Made by a program: the position numbers and the translations under genes. Below are positions 25,250 to 34,777 of a DNA stretch of 64,000 bases, piece after piece; position 1 is the stretch's first letter; each line of letters opens with the position of its first letter. Origin of the DNA: Croceivirga sp009797885 (GTDB lineage: Bacteria; Bacteroidota; Bacteroidia; Flavobacteriales; Flavobacteriaceae). The DNA is taken from positions 1,364,001 through 1,428,000 of the forward strand of contig AP035880.1 of NCBI GenBank assembly GCA_045866215.1. The letters run 5' to 3'. The notes beneath the pieces were generated by a model, which was not told the origin of the DNA, did not search any database, and saw only the letters and a list, made by a program, of their open reading frames with translations.

Positions 25250-27595
25250 TTAAGAGACGTTACGTAATGCTTTAAGAATACTTGACGGCGTAATGGGTAT
25301 TTCATAGAGCCTGACCCCAATCGCGTTGTAAACGGCATTGGCAATTGCCGCTGCCGTAGCAATATTTGCGGGCTCCCCTATACCATAGGCATCAGTTGAG
25401 GAACGCCCGGAATACTCTTCCACAATAATGGTTTCTATCTCGGGGATTTCCATGGAAAACGGCACCTTATACTGATCTATATTGGCATTCATCATATGGC
25501 CCGTGCCGTTATCCATAACCCTATTTTCATAGAGTGCATAGGACACCCCTTGGATAACACCACCATTGATCTGACTTTCCAGTTGACCAATATTAAGTGG
25601 TCTGCCACAACTGTGCGCTGCCACGATACGATCTACTTTTACGAATCCTGTTTCAGTGTTAACACTGACTTCCGCAAATTGCACCGATCCCAAATCACCG
25701 TAAGCCAGACCCCAAGGTTGCTGAAAGCCGCCATAATCATCCGATCGGCTGGCAATTTTGCTGATTTGACTGGTACGCATCAACTTAGTCGCTTCTTTAA
25801 ACGACATTTTTAAGTCTGCATTCGCTTTATGGCCCACTTGACCATCCTCAACATACAATTCCGATGAATCCGTTTCCCATTTTTTGGCCACAAGTTTTAA
25901 CAAGGCCATTTTTGCCTCAAAAGCTGCATTTCTGGTGGGCGGGGTAATGGAACCCGTGACCACACTTCCCCCGGAACCAGGTCCTACCGGGAAAAACGTA
26001 TCCCCAATATTCACCTTAATATCCTTTACCTGTAGGCCCAATTCCTCCGCAACCACTTGAGCAATAATGGTTTTCGTTCCCGTTCCTATATCCTGGACAC
26101 TTGACCTTATCTCTACACCTCCGCCTTTATGAATTTTGATTTCGACGGAAGAATCCAAGGTCACAAAGCGTGGCCATGTAGATTGACCTACTCCAAGTCC
26201 CTTTTTCACCACACCTGTGCTGCTTCCCGGGGGTTGACGACGGGACCACCCAAAAAGTTCGGCTCCCCTTTGGCGTTCTACCTTTCTTACCTCACTGGTA
26301 TCAATACGATCTCTATAGCGTAAAGGGTCTAAATCCAGTTTTTCCGCCATTTCATCAATGGCCTGTTCCAATCCAAAGGCGCCTTGCACATTACCCGGTG
26401 CCCGCCAAGCGGCTCCAGGCCCTGCATTGGTCAATACATCATATTGCTCGGTCGCAAAATTTGGACAAGGGTAAAGGATTTGGGCAATTCGCCCTACCCC
26501 GGCCCCAAGTCCCACTCCTGCCGTTCCATGGGAGCGCTGTTGGATTCCTGTTAAGGTACCGTCTTTTTTGGCCCCTATTTTTAGGTATTGTATGGAATTG
26601 GGACGATTGCCCTCTGCAAGATGTTCTTCTTTTCTATCCAGCATCAACCAAACGGGCCTACCCGTTTTTTTGGCCAGATTTGCGGCCATAGGCCCAAAAC
26701 TCCCTGCACTGTGCTTGGCACCAAATCCGCCACCCATAAATTCACAGATGACCCGTACCTTACTTTTGGGCAAATTGAAAACGCTCGCCATTTCATTCCT
26801 GACCGCAGCCGTATTTTGAGTGGAGGCATAGACCGTCATAACATCCGCACCCCAATCGACCACGACCCCATGGGTCTCCAAAGGCATATGTGTATGTACC
26901 TGTGTGCGATATGTTCTTTCCACAATAACATCTGCCTCATTGAAACCTTCTTCAAGATTACCTCTGGGTCCACCAAAAAAACTACTGGTGGATGGTCCCC
27001 TGACATTACCTTCCCCTTTGCTGCCATCGTGCGTTTCACCCACATCACCGCCATCCTGCTGTTGCGTAATGGGTGCATCAAATACAATGGGGGCATTGAT
27101 TTCCATAGCGGATTCCATATCTATGACAAAAGGTTTTTTCTCATAGTTGACTTTAATCAATGAAACGGCTTCTTTGGCTATTTCCAAGCTTTCAGCAGCG
27201 ACACCTCCCAGCGGTTGGCCCACATATTTCACCATCGGATACGTATTGGTGCCACCATCCCCACCTTCCTTTGGGGCATTTTCTATAAGGTGGATGGCAT
27301 GTACGCCCGGCAAGCTACTTGCTTTGGACACATCTATCGATGAAATGGTCGCATGCGGCACATTTGAACGCAACATTTTGGCATAAAGCATACCTGGTAA
27401 TTTAATGTCCGAGGTATAGATTGCCTTACCGGTCACTTTTTCCAGGGCATCAATTCTTTTGACTCTTTTCCCGATTACCTTCAATTCGTCATTGACGGGC
27501 CATACCGGTGGTTCTTCCATAGGGATTTCCCGCTCTATTTCGCCCAAATTATGTCCTGGAATACCGTATGGGAATTTTTCTTTTCTAGTATCCAT
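25250..27595 (-). CDS. Molybdopterin-binding catalytic subunit, xanthine dehydrogenase family
   Basis: 781 residues, the usual length. Domain 1 begins VIGKRVKRIDALEKVTGKAIYTSDIKL at about residue 38, and the molybdenum-binding core includes FMGGGFGAKH and RAPGNVQGAFGLEQAIDEMA. The catalytic glutamate is in YGIGEPANIATAAAIANAV near the C-terminus. The family oxidises aldehydes or N-heterocycles by hydroxylation; the PaoABC-like three-subunit layout favours an aldehyde, but the substrate is inference. The gene is one base from the 2Fe-2S subunit gene. No XdhC-type cofactor chaperone is encoded nearby. Confidence 0.92.
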   Translation of the reverse strand: MDTRKEKFPYGIPGHNLGEIEREIPMEEPPVWPVNDELKVIGKRVKRIDALEKVTGKAIYTSDIKLPGMLYAKMLRSNVPHATISSIDVSKASSLPGVHAIHLIENAPKEGGDGGTNTYPMVKYVGQPLGGVAAESLEIAKEAVSLIKVNYEKKPFVIDMESAMEINAPIVFDAPITQQQDGGDVGETHDGSKGEGNVRGPSTSSFFGGPRGNLEEGFNEADVIVERTYRTQVHTHMPLETHGVVVDWGADVMTVYASTQNTAAVRNEMASVFNLPKSKVRVICEFMGGGFGAKHSAGSFGPMAANLAKKTGRPVWLMLDRKEEHLAEGNRPNSIQYLKIGAKKDGTLTGIQQRSHGTAGVGLGAGVGRIAQILYPCPNFATEQYDVLTNAGPGAAWRAPGNVQGAFGLEQAIDEMAEKLDLDPLRYRDRIDTSEVRKVERQRGAELFGWSRRQPPGSSTGVVKKGLGVGQSTWPRFVTLDSSVEIKIHKGGGVEIRSSVQDIGTGTKTIIAQVVAEELGLQVKDIKVNIGDTFFPVGPGSGGSVVTGSITPPTRNAAFEAKMALLKLVAKKWETDSSELYVEDGQVGHKANADLKMSFKEATKLMRTSQISKIASRSDDYGGFQQPWGLAYGDLGSVQFAEVSVNTETGFVKVDRIVAAHSCGRPLNIGQLESQINGGVIQGVSYALYENRVMDNGTGHMMNANIDQYKVPFSMEIPEIETIIVEEYSGRSSTDAYGIGEPANIATAAAIANAVYNAIGVRLYEIPITPSSILKALRNVS

Positions 27596-27596
27596 A

Positions 27597-28232
27597 TTAT
27601 ATCATTTTTTTTGCTGCTTCCAGAGTTGCTTTAAAAACGTGTGGATAGGTACCACAACGGCAAAGGTTACCCCGAGTGGCATCTTTTACATCTTCCAGAT
27701 TGGGATTGGGGTTATTTTCCACAAGGTGGACACAAGACATAACCATGCCCGGTGTGCAATATCCACATTGTGATGCATCGTGCTCAATAAAAGCTTCCTG
27801 AACTGGGTGCAGTTCACCATTCTTTGCAATCCCCTCTATAGTAGTTACTTCTTTGTCACCAACATCAAGGGCAGACATGATACAGGAATTCACGGGTTTT
27901 CCATCCAAATAAACCGTACATGCCGAACAAGCTCCCCTATCACAAACCACCTTGGTCCCCGTAAGTCCCAAATGATCTCGTAAAGCAGCGGCCAAAGTTG
28001 TTCTCGGTTCTACACTAATCGATTTTGTTATGCCATTGACCTTCATTTTTATGGTCATGGCCCCAGGGCCAAATTCTTTCCCCTTAGCTGGATGTTCCCT
28101 ATAATCAAAGGCAAGCACATTTGAGCTGAGCAATACACTACCGGCAGTAGATAATCCTGCACCTCGGATAAACCCCCGCCTACTAATGTTTTTTGCCGAT
28201 TTGGACTCCGGGTCTTGGTCTTTTTTTTCCAT
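27597..28232 (-). CDS. 2Fe-2S subunit with Tat signal, xanthine dehydrogenase family
   Basis: 211 residues. A twin-arginine signal (ISRRGFIRGAGLSTAGSVLL) predicts export of the folded complex, with partners carried along because they lack signals of their own. Two 2Fe-2S clusters are coordinated by Cys97/102/105/117 (CDRGACSACTVYLDGKPVNSC region) and Cys156/159/191/193 (CGYCTPGM, LCRCGTYPH). First gene of a tight operon with the molybdenum, FAD and 84-residue protein genes. The periplasmic location means it could feed electrons to the cytochromes encoded next door, an inference. Confidence 0.92.
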   Translation of the reverse strand: MEKKDQDPESKSAKNISRRGFIRGAGLSTAGSVLLSSNVLAFDYREHPAKGKEFGPGAMTIKMKVNGITKSISVEPRTTLAAALRDHLGLTGTKVVCDRGACSACTVYLDGKPVNSCIMSALDVGDKEVTTIEGIAKNGELHPVQEAFIEHDASQCGYCTPGMVMSCVHLVENNPNPNLEDVKDATRGNLCRCGTYPHVFKATLEAAKKMI

Positions 28233-28380
28233 ACGACTATAATTGAATTTGTTCGCTATTCCATTGAATTACATCCCATTAAATTACAACATAATCCATA
28301 AAAATTTGAGCGCTATTTGAAATTTAACGTAAAGAATATAAACTGGTAAAACAACCTCTCGGGCCGTAGGGATTGGAACC

Positions 28381-31300
28381 CTAATTCATGATTGGATATT
28401 TTCTATTCTTAAAATAGGCCAAGCTACTAAGGACAACAATGGAAACGACAACAATATAAACCCAATTGGGAATGGGGACCGGATCGCCCGAGGCATAGGA
28501 GTGTAGGCCGGACAAGTAATAGTTTACCCCATAATAGGTCATGATCACGGAGGCCAAGCCAAAAATACTGGCCAGGTTATAGGCGAAGAGCCCCCTAAAC
28601 TTGGGAATCAACCTCATGTGAAGGATAAAAGCATAGATTAGAATGGTAACAAGGGCCCAGGTTTCCTTGGCATCCCAACCCCAATATCTTCCCCAGGATT
28701 CATTGGCCCAGATGCCTCCAAGATAGGTGCCAACACTCAACATGAACAACCCTCCAACCAAGGTGAGTTCACTGATGTACGACATTTCTTGGATGATTCC
28801 TTTTACCCGATCCTTATTTGACCCCCGTATGAATGCAATTAGGGTTAGGTTAATGAGCCCAATGATGGCACCAAGCATCAAAAAACCATAGCTGCCCGCC
28901 ACTAGGGACACATGAATGGTAAGCCAATACGATTTTAAAACGGGTACCAAAGGCGTGATTTCCGGATCCAGAAAACTCAAGGTAGCCACAAAAAGGATGA
29001 TGGCCGCCAACACTGTGGTGGCTGCAAGGCCACCTAAAGACTTTCGGGTAAAAATCAGTCCGGCCAAGGTGGCCGTCCAGGCGATGTAGATCATGGACTC
29101 GTATCCATTACTCCAAGGGGCCCTTTCCGAAACGTACCAACGTAACCCAAGACCCAGGGTATGTACTACAAAACCAAGGAAGATCAATACTAAGAGCAGT
29201 GTGTACACCCCTTTTAGCTTCAGGTTGGGTTTAAAGACCGAAACGAACAACAAGCCCAAAAGTACGATACCGACCAAAATATAAAATACCGCTAAACGCG
29301 TGAACACTTTGGATTCGTTGAGTACTACCTCGGCTTTGATTTTTGACTCGGATGGAATGATGTCACCGCCATGCTCTTGTTGATAGGTATGAAGTTTTTC
29401 CAATACAAGATTGACTTCTGTGTAGTCTCCCGTGGCCATGGCCTTTTTAAGGGTATCCCCATAAGCGTTGAACATATCCGTAGCGCTATCCGAGGCACCG
29501 TGCACATCATTGGGGCTATGGATATGGGTAATTATGGGAACCCAAGCATTGTTGGGGTCGTTGGGGTTGGGAACCAGTTTTAGCAAACGCCCTGAAAATG
29601 CCATTCTAAGCACATTTACGCGTTCATCCACTTTTAGGAGTTCCTTTTCATAAACACCCCTGTCACCGGGTTCCATGGCATAGGCGTTGCGGACCTCGGC
29701 CAGCAGCTTGTACTTTCCATTTCCATCAAAAAAATCGGTGTAGGCCGCATATTCCGTTTGAAGTCCTAGCTGATCCCTTAGACCTTCGTGCTTACCCAAT
29801 TTGATCAAGGGGGCTCCCTGCCAAGTTTCCTTATCAGCAAATAAACTCAATAGGAGCTGATCGGCCGTTAATCCGAACTGGCTTTCCTTACGGGACATTT
29901 TTCGAAAGATTTCCCTGGACAAGGTATGGACCGGCTTCATTCTTCCCTTGAAATCCTGTACGATCAATCTGCTGAATTGTTCGGCGTGGGACAATTGTAC
30001 AGCACGCGCCGTATAATCCACATCTTCCATGGGTTGTGTATGGCCAATGGAAGTGCATAAAAGGGCAAAAAGGACAAGAGTTGGCCTGCTTGCCCTTAGC
30101 TTTTTGATTTTTTGGGAAACCTGGTAGAACCGTGTCCTTTTACTGAAAAGTGTCATGAGCATTCCCAAGGTCAGTAGTGCATAGCCTATATAAGAGATCA
30201 AAGTGCCCCAAAAATCGCTGTTTACACTCAAATACGTTCCCTTTTCATCAGTATCAAAGGAAGATTGAAAAAACCGATGGCCACCGTAATTAAGAATATT
30301 GTTCATATAAATTCGATAATTCATATTTAGGTCGTTTTGCCTATCTATCAAAGTCACCTCACTGGCATAAGAGGAAGCACTGTTGGTGCCTGGATATTTC
30401 TCCATGATAAAGTCGTTCAACCGTATGAAAAAGGGCACCGTCATTTCTTTGGCCCCGTACGAAACCGATAGTTCCATGGTATTGAACTGCATGGTTTGCG
30501 AGCTTCCAGGATTTCCCTGTTTACCAAACACATAGGTCTTTTTCGACTCATTGCTTACAGCGACATCGAGGGCCAAAGCAACAATACTTTCGTTTTTGAC
30601 CTTTGGGTCCTCCGATTGGATCTGTAATTGCCCATTTTTCTTGAAATCCGTAAAAACAAACGTATTGAACCCATCGGAATACAGCGCATTTAACAGCAAA
30701 GGGCTATAATGACCGGGGAACAGGGTATCCCGTTGACGGGTGGCCATGTTGGTTTGGGTAAGCGCCATAATGGGCTTAATCTTTAAGGAATCATTGTGGT
30801 AATTAACGTTTATGGCCCCGGTTGATGGGCTATCCTTGAAATTGAACAACAGGTTCCCAATGCGTCGGGCCTCATTTTCCATGATAAAGTGATTTTCCCT
30901 ACCATCAAGGCCACCGACTACCATTTGCAATGTAGGCTTCCCGTCACTCGCTTCGCCCAACACCCGTTTTGGATTGGGTACAAACTGTGTGACCTTTACC
31001 GCTATGGGAGTGTCATCCACCAGATAGGATCCCTCCCAATGGTTGCCCCCCAAAGAAGCAAAGAATACCGGTTCGTCAAAATAAAAATCCTTGCCATCTT
31101 TCTTTACATGGAACTTTAAATAGTTGTTGGATGACAGAAAACTATTGGATGAACTGTTTTCCCGAATGTGCATCATTCCCTCATACCCCAGATAACGGGT
31201 GAGGGCGGCACCGATCAAAATCACAATAATGGCAATATGGATAATAAGCAATGCCCATTTTTTTTGTTTTATCATGTTGAACGTCCGGATATTTACAATG

Positions 31301-31503
31301 ACGCTTATGCCGAAAAGGAAAAGCAAAAGTTCAAACCACCAGGCTTGGTAGACCACTTTTTGGGCCGCACTGGTTCCGTAATCGTTTTCAATGAATGTGG
31401 CAACACCTATGGATGCGGCAAATACCAAAAGGTAAACCGCAGCGGCCTTTGTGTTGAAAAGGGGGAGTACAGACCTCAAGACTCGATTAAATACATTTTT
31501 CAT
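28381..31503 (-). CDS. ccsBA: Fused ResB-CcsA (CcsBA) cytochrome c synthase
   Basis: 1040 residues from the ATG at 31503. The N-terminal part is ResB/CcsB-like, with helices at about 15-120, a large periplasmic region and a helix near 455. The C-terminal third is CcsA-like with the heme-handling motif WGRYWGWDAKETWALV and membrane histidines. Together they export heme and ligate it to CxxCH sites (system II), typical of Bacteroidota as one fused protein. It serves the c-type cytochromes encoded at 15-22 kb. An FNR-like site with matching spacing lies upstream. Confidence 0.92.
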   Translation of the reverse strand: MKNVFNRVLRSVLPLFNTKAAAVYLLVFAASIGVATFIENDYGTSAAQKVVYQAWWFELLLFLFGISVIVNIRTFNMIKQKKWALLIIHIAIIVILIGAALTRYLGYEGMMHIRENSSSNSFLSSNNYLKFHVKKDGKDFYFDEPVFFASLGGNHWEGSYLVDDTPIAVKVTQFVPNPKRVLGEASDGKPTLQMVVGGLDGRENHFIMENEARRIGNLLFNFKDSPSTGAINVNYHNDSLKIKPIMALTQTNMATRQRDTLFPGHYSPLLLNALYSDGFNTFVFTDFKKNGQLQIQSEDPKVKNESIVALALDVAVSNESKKTYVFGKQGNPGSSQTMQFNTMELSVSYGAKEMTVPFFIRLNDFIMEKYPGTNSASSYASEVTLIDRQNDLNMNYRIYMNNILNYGGHRFFQSSFDTDEKGTYLSVNSDFWGTLISYIGYALLTLGMLMTLFSKRTRFYQVSQKIKKLRASRPTLVLFALLCTSIGHTQPMEDVDYTARAVQLSHAEQFSRLIVQDFKGRMKPVHTLSREIFRKMSRKESQFGLTADQLLLSLFADKETWQGAPLIKLGKHEGLRDQLGLQTEYAAYTDFFDGNGKYKLLAEVRNAYAMEPGDRGVYEKELLKVDERVNVLRMAFSGRLLKLVPNPNDPNNAWVPIITHIHSPNDVHGASDSATDMFNAYGDTLKKAMATGDYTEVNLVLEKLHTYQQEHGGDIIPSESKIKAEVVLNESKVFTRLAVFYILVGIVLLGLLFVSVFKPNLKLKGVYTLLLVLIFLGFVVHTLGLGLRWYVSERAPWSNGYESMIYIAWTATLAGLIFTRKSLGGLAATTVLAAIILFVATLSFLDPEITPLVPVLKSYWLTIHVSLVAGSYGFLMLGAIIGLINLTLIAFIRGSNKDRVKGIIQEMSYISELTLVGGLFMLSVGTYLGGIWANESWGRYWGWDAKETWALVTILIYAFILHMRLIPKFRGLFAYNLASIFGLASVIMTYYGVNYYLSGLHSYASGDPVPIPNWVYIVVVSIVVLSSLAYFKNRKYPIMN

Positions 31504-31521
31504 ATAGGTACGAACTAAGCT

Positions 31522-31565
31522 GTAAACTAGCCAAAAGCCACTTAAATTATTATGATAAATGTCAT
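31522..31565 (-). promoter_or_regulatory. FNR-like operator and weak -7 box of ccsBA
   Basis: ATGATAAATGTCAT (31552-31565) differs at one base from the site upstream of the hexaheme cytochrome gene. On the reverse strand TAGTTTAC (31522-31529) matches four of six fixed -7 positions and sits at exactly the same distance from the site centre. The start codon is 19 bp further on. Confidence 0.5.
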
Positions 31566-31722
31566 GGGCAATTCTTAAGGCGCAGCAACTTTTGAAGGCC
31601 ATTCAACTAGTGGCACGCGCCAGATGGTTTTGTTTGGTCTTGATCGAGGTCAACTCAAAATCCGGCGTGGTGGAATAGATTTGTGCCGGCAATTCCGATA
31701 CCGGTAGCGCTTAAGGTATGTC

Positions 31723-32250
31723 CTATAAGCCGTTCAATTGTTCTCCGAATTCCTCCACTTTTTTCCAATCCGTATATTCAATTTCTGCCTTTTTATTGGT
31801 TGGGCCTTTGGTCATCCACATGATAAATTGAATCATGATCCTATCGAAAAAAGGGTATTTTTTGTAGTCAAGTTTACCGGCAAATACGGTAACCAAGGTG
31901 GGGTCCCAATCTATGGTCTTAAAGAACTTTATAACATAGGGATTCGTGTCCGGGGCATTTTTTTCCGGTTTTCGTGCCACAAGGTTTACGGAGAAAAATG
32001 CAGTTTTAACGGAGTTTAGTTGTGCTCTTTGTGTGTTGATAAAGTCAATTATCCTTTTGTCATGGACCCCATATCGAATACTGGCACCAATGACAAATAG
32101 GTCATAAGCCTGGACGTCCCCATCAAAAGCACCAACAGGAAACAGATCAACACTGTGATGGCCTTTTTGTAGCTGACTGCCAAGGGTATTACTAATTTTT
32201 AATGTTTGTCCGTCTACCGAAGCATAGAGGATGGCGATTTTTTTGGTCAT
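31723..32250 (-). CDS. hemG: Flavodoxin-like protoporphyrinogen IX dehydrogenase
   Basis: 175 residues from the ATG at 32250. Flavodoxin fold with FMN loop IAILYASVDGQTLKIS, then the HemG patterns GASIRYGVHDKRIIDF and FFSVNLVARKPEKNAPDTNPY, and the C-terminal IMWMTKGPT segment. HemG oxidises protoporphyrinogen IX using the quinone pool, giving heme without oxygen. Its position beside ccsBA and cytochrome genes, with hemA in the facing operon, suggests a locus for heme and cytochrome supply under low oxygen. Confidence 0.88.
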   Translation of the reverse strand: MTKKIAILYASVDGQTLKISNTLGSQLQKGHHSVDLFPVGAFDGDVQAYDLFVIGASIRYGVHDKRIIDFINTQRAQLNSVKTAFFSVNLVARKPEKNAPDTNPYVIKFFKTIDWDPTLVTVFAGKLDYKKYPFFDRIMIQFIMWMTKGPTNKKAEIEYTDWKKVEEFGEQLNGL

Positions 32251-32508
32251 GTCCAATGCAACAAATTTGGAATTGTGGCTTATTACCTTATTGGCTCATA
32301 GGAACCATGAATTTAATAATTCCATTTGGATTAATTTACTTTATCATTATTCCCAACTTGTCATTGTTGTTTTTTTAAGTTTCGTCCAAAGATGTGGGAA
32401 GGACCGGAATATAAGGTCGTCCTTAATAAGCAAAAACGCAGGTATTAAAAGACTTCTATTGCACCAAACGGACCACAAGCGTATTTTAGTCCCCAAAAAA
32501 GCGTTGGA

Positions 32509-33423
32509 ATGACCCATTTATTAGGCGGTAACTACTATGATTTTTTCTCCAGGCGCACAACCATTAAAGCCCCAACCTTTGAATGGGATAAAAACTATTT
32601 GATGCGTTTTAAAAACTCGTTGGATAGCTATACCTATGAAAACAACAACCTTACGATCGTTTATTTTAAGGAAGGGCATGGCGGTTTTGAACTTGAAAAC
32701 AGGTATTTGCCAGTGGACCATGGCAGTTTTGTAATTACCAATCCCGGCAAGGGGTGGAATTACATGAACGAAAGAAAAAAGCGCATAGACGTGTTGAGTA
32801 TCATCGTATCCCAGGCATTGCTAAGTCAGTTTTATACGTTCCATACCAAATGCGATGAGTTTTTGATCGACTACCCCAATGAAGTGCTTGACAAGGAATA
32901 TTTTTTTATGGAAATGCCCTTGAGGGCCAAACACTATACTTCCGGTTGCGTACTTGAGTCACTGCACCGCAAAACTTCCTACCATAAACTGGACCATTTG
33001 GATATGGAAGAAATTGTGATCGAAGTACTATTCAGTTTACAGCAAAATCAACTAACGGCCTATAAGCTCGCCAAAAGGATAAAATCCAAAAAGCACAGCA
33101 CAAAAATTGAAGTATTTAAACGTTTACTGCTGTCAAGGGAATACATCCATGACAATTTGAACAGGCCTATACCTATGGATGAGTTGGCAAACATCTCATG
33201 CCTTCCCAAATTTCACCTATACGATTCCTTTAAACGTGTATTTGGACAAACCCCCCATCAATATGCAAATACCATAAAACTGATGAAATCGAAAGAGTTA
33301 TTGGCATCCGGTGAATATATGGTCAATGAGGTATCGGATTTACTTGGCTTTAACGATATTCAGTGTTTCAGCAAGTTGTTCAAAAAGCATTATAAAATTT
33401 CACCTTCCCAGTTTAAGGCATAA
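32509..33423 (+). CDS. AraC-family transcriptional regulator
   Basis: 304 residues. N-terminal ~190 residues form a sensing domain of unknown ligand (FEWDKNYLMRFKNSLDSYTY, YLPVDHGSFVITNPG); the C-terminal domain has both AraC helix-turn-helix motifs (MDELANISCLPKFHLYDSFK and VNEVSDLLGFNDIQCFSKLF) and the ending HYKISPSQFKA. No membrane helices, so it is cytosolic. It is divergent from hemG across a 258-bp gap, so either that gene or the downstream run is a candidate target. Confidence 0.85.
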   Translation: MTHLLGGNYYDFFSRRTTIKAPTFEWDKNYLMRFKNSLDSYTYENNNLTIVYFKEGHGGFELENRYLPVDHGSFVITNPGKGWNYMNERKKRIDVLSIIVSQALLSQFYTFHTKCDEFLIDYPNEVLDKEYFFMEMPLRAKHYTSGCVLESLHRKTSYHKLDHLDMEEIVIEVLFSLQQNQLTAYKLAKRIKSKKHSTKIEVFKRLLLSREYIHDNLNRPIPMDELANISCLPKFHLYDSFKRVFGQTPHQYANTIKLMKSKELLASGEYMVNEVSDLLGFNDIQCFSKLFKKHYKISPSQFKA

Positions 33424-33866
33424 GATATGTTTTACCGAAAAAAGGAATTCATTACTGTATATCCACTATATATAGGTTCCTAAGTAGCCCTATTGCAAGG
33501 TAGATTTCGCCTTAGCTTGTTAACGTTGCAAACTGGTGGTCAAAATACCAAGAATCGCTCTACGCCGCCCACTTCCCGAAAAAGAGGATTTTTTGACAAA
33601 TGGAGCAAAAACGGCCAGTTTACTTTTGACGTCGTTTTTAGCAAAGGTCCGGCTGGAAAAAATCAATCGTTGGTAAAAAACGAAGAATGTAATCCCCTGA
33701 CCCTTGAAAAGATAGAATTGAAGAGGTAAACTGGAATTTTGAATCCAAAGGGACCAAACCGCCAAGTGACGTTTCGGTGCGGTACATCCCATTTATGGGC
33801 AATGCCGGAAAGTGGATCGATCCGCACGACGATACATACACAAATAATAGAGCTAACCGTTGCAAC
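33424..33866 (+). other. Intergenic region with possible decayed coding sequence
   Basis: 443 bp with no intact gene I can support. Two adjacent frames look weakly protein-like: 33580-33729 (GFFDKWSKNGQFTFDVVFSK) and, after a frame change, 33708-33866 (GTKPPSDVSVRYIPFMGN). The second runs in frame into the DUF5694 start. They may be pieces of one frameshifted gene, but I recognise no family and the composition could be chance. Confidence 0.3.
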
Positions 33867-34757
33867 ATGAAAAATAATATCCTAATTTCCATTGGCGTTT
33901 TAGCCCTAATTTCATGCGAAATCAAAAAAGGAAATCAATCCTTACCCATACCCGATCCTTTCGGTCCACAAGAATTTGTGGGCAAGCATAAAGCCCGTGT
34001 TTCGGTATTGGGACTATTTCATTTCAGCAACCCTGGATTGGACAGCTATAAACCAAAGTTTTCATTTGATATCTTAAGTGAGGAACATCAAAAGGAATTG
34101 GATATGGTGCTGAATGCCCTGGAAAAATTCCGGCCAACAAAAATATTGGTGGAAGATCCCAGGGTAAGTGGAGATAGTGTGCTAACAGCCTCCTACAAAG
34201 ATTATCTCAATGACACTTTTGATATTTCCAAGCGCACCAGCGAGACCTATCAAGTGGGGTTCAAGCTTGCGAAAAGATTGGGGCACCAAAAGGTTTATGC
34301 ATCGGATACCGAACCATTGGAATGGTGTGGCGTAACCATGGACTGGGAAAACTATGATGAAGAAGCATACCTTCGTTCCACAGGGAATTTGGAAAAATCA
34401 AGACGTTACGATTACCTCAAAAAATCAAGGTTTGAAGACTCTTTAAAAACCGAAATCCCGTTAAAGGAGTACCTCAGCTTTATCAACAAACCCTCCAATC
34501 GATTAAAAAACCATCAAGGGTACCTTACGGAACTGTCCCTCATTGGGGCCGGGGATTGGTATAATGGAGCCGATGCAATGGCACGTTGGTATCGCCGTAA
34601 CATCCGAATATTTGCCAATACCTACGATATTACCGATTTACAAAACGAGGAGCGTATTCTCCTGATCTACGGTTCTGGACATGTGCACACACTTAGGCAA
34701 ATGTTTATGGATTCACCGGATTTTGAATATGTGGAAATCAATGATTATCTCAACTAA
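33867..34757 (+). CDS. DUF5694-family lipoprotein
   Basis: 296 residues from the ATG at 33867, which gives a lipoprotein signal ALISC. The mature part has the DUF5694 pattern KARVSVLGLFHFSNPGLDSY, then LEKFRPTKILVEDPR and, near the end, ERILLIYGSGHVHTLRQMF. The family resembles TraB/erythromycin-esterase-like folds with conserved His/Glu, but the activity is not established. It starts a run of co-directional genes to 39316. Confidence 0.75.
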   Translation: MKNNILISIGVLALISCEIKKGNQSLPIPDPFGPQEFVGKHKARVSVLGLFHFSNPGLDSYKPKFSFDILSEEHQKELDMVLNALEKFRPTKILVEDPRVSGDSVLTASYKDYLNDTFDISKRTSETYQVGFKLAKRLGHQKVYASDTEPLEWCGVTMDWENYDEEAYLRSTGNLEKSRRYDYLKKSRFEDSLKTEIPLKEYLSFINKPSNRLKNHQGYLTELSLIGAGDWYNGADAMARWYRRNIRIFANTYDITDLQNEERILLIYGSGHVHTLRQMFMDSPDFEYVEINDYLN

Positions 34758-34777
34758 ATCATTTAATTAAGGGGAAA

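Noticed and set aside
26588..27163. 191-codon open frame opposite the molybdenum subunit gene
   Set aside because: It is a shadow of the intact catalytic subunit on the other strand; no protein family features, low-complexity composition.
28361..28385. Possible tRNA-like T-arm (GGGATTGGAACCCTAATT) beside the ccsBA stop
   Set aside because: No acceptor stem, anticodon arm or D-arm can be drawn around it; a single short pairing is not a tRNA.
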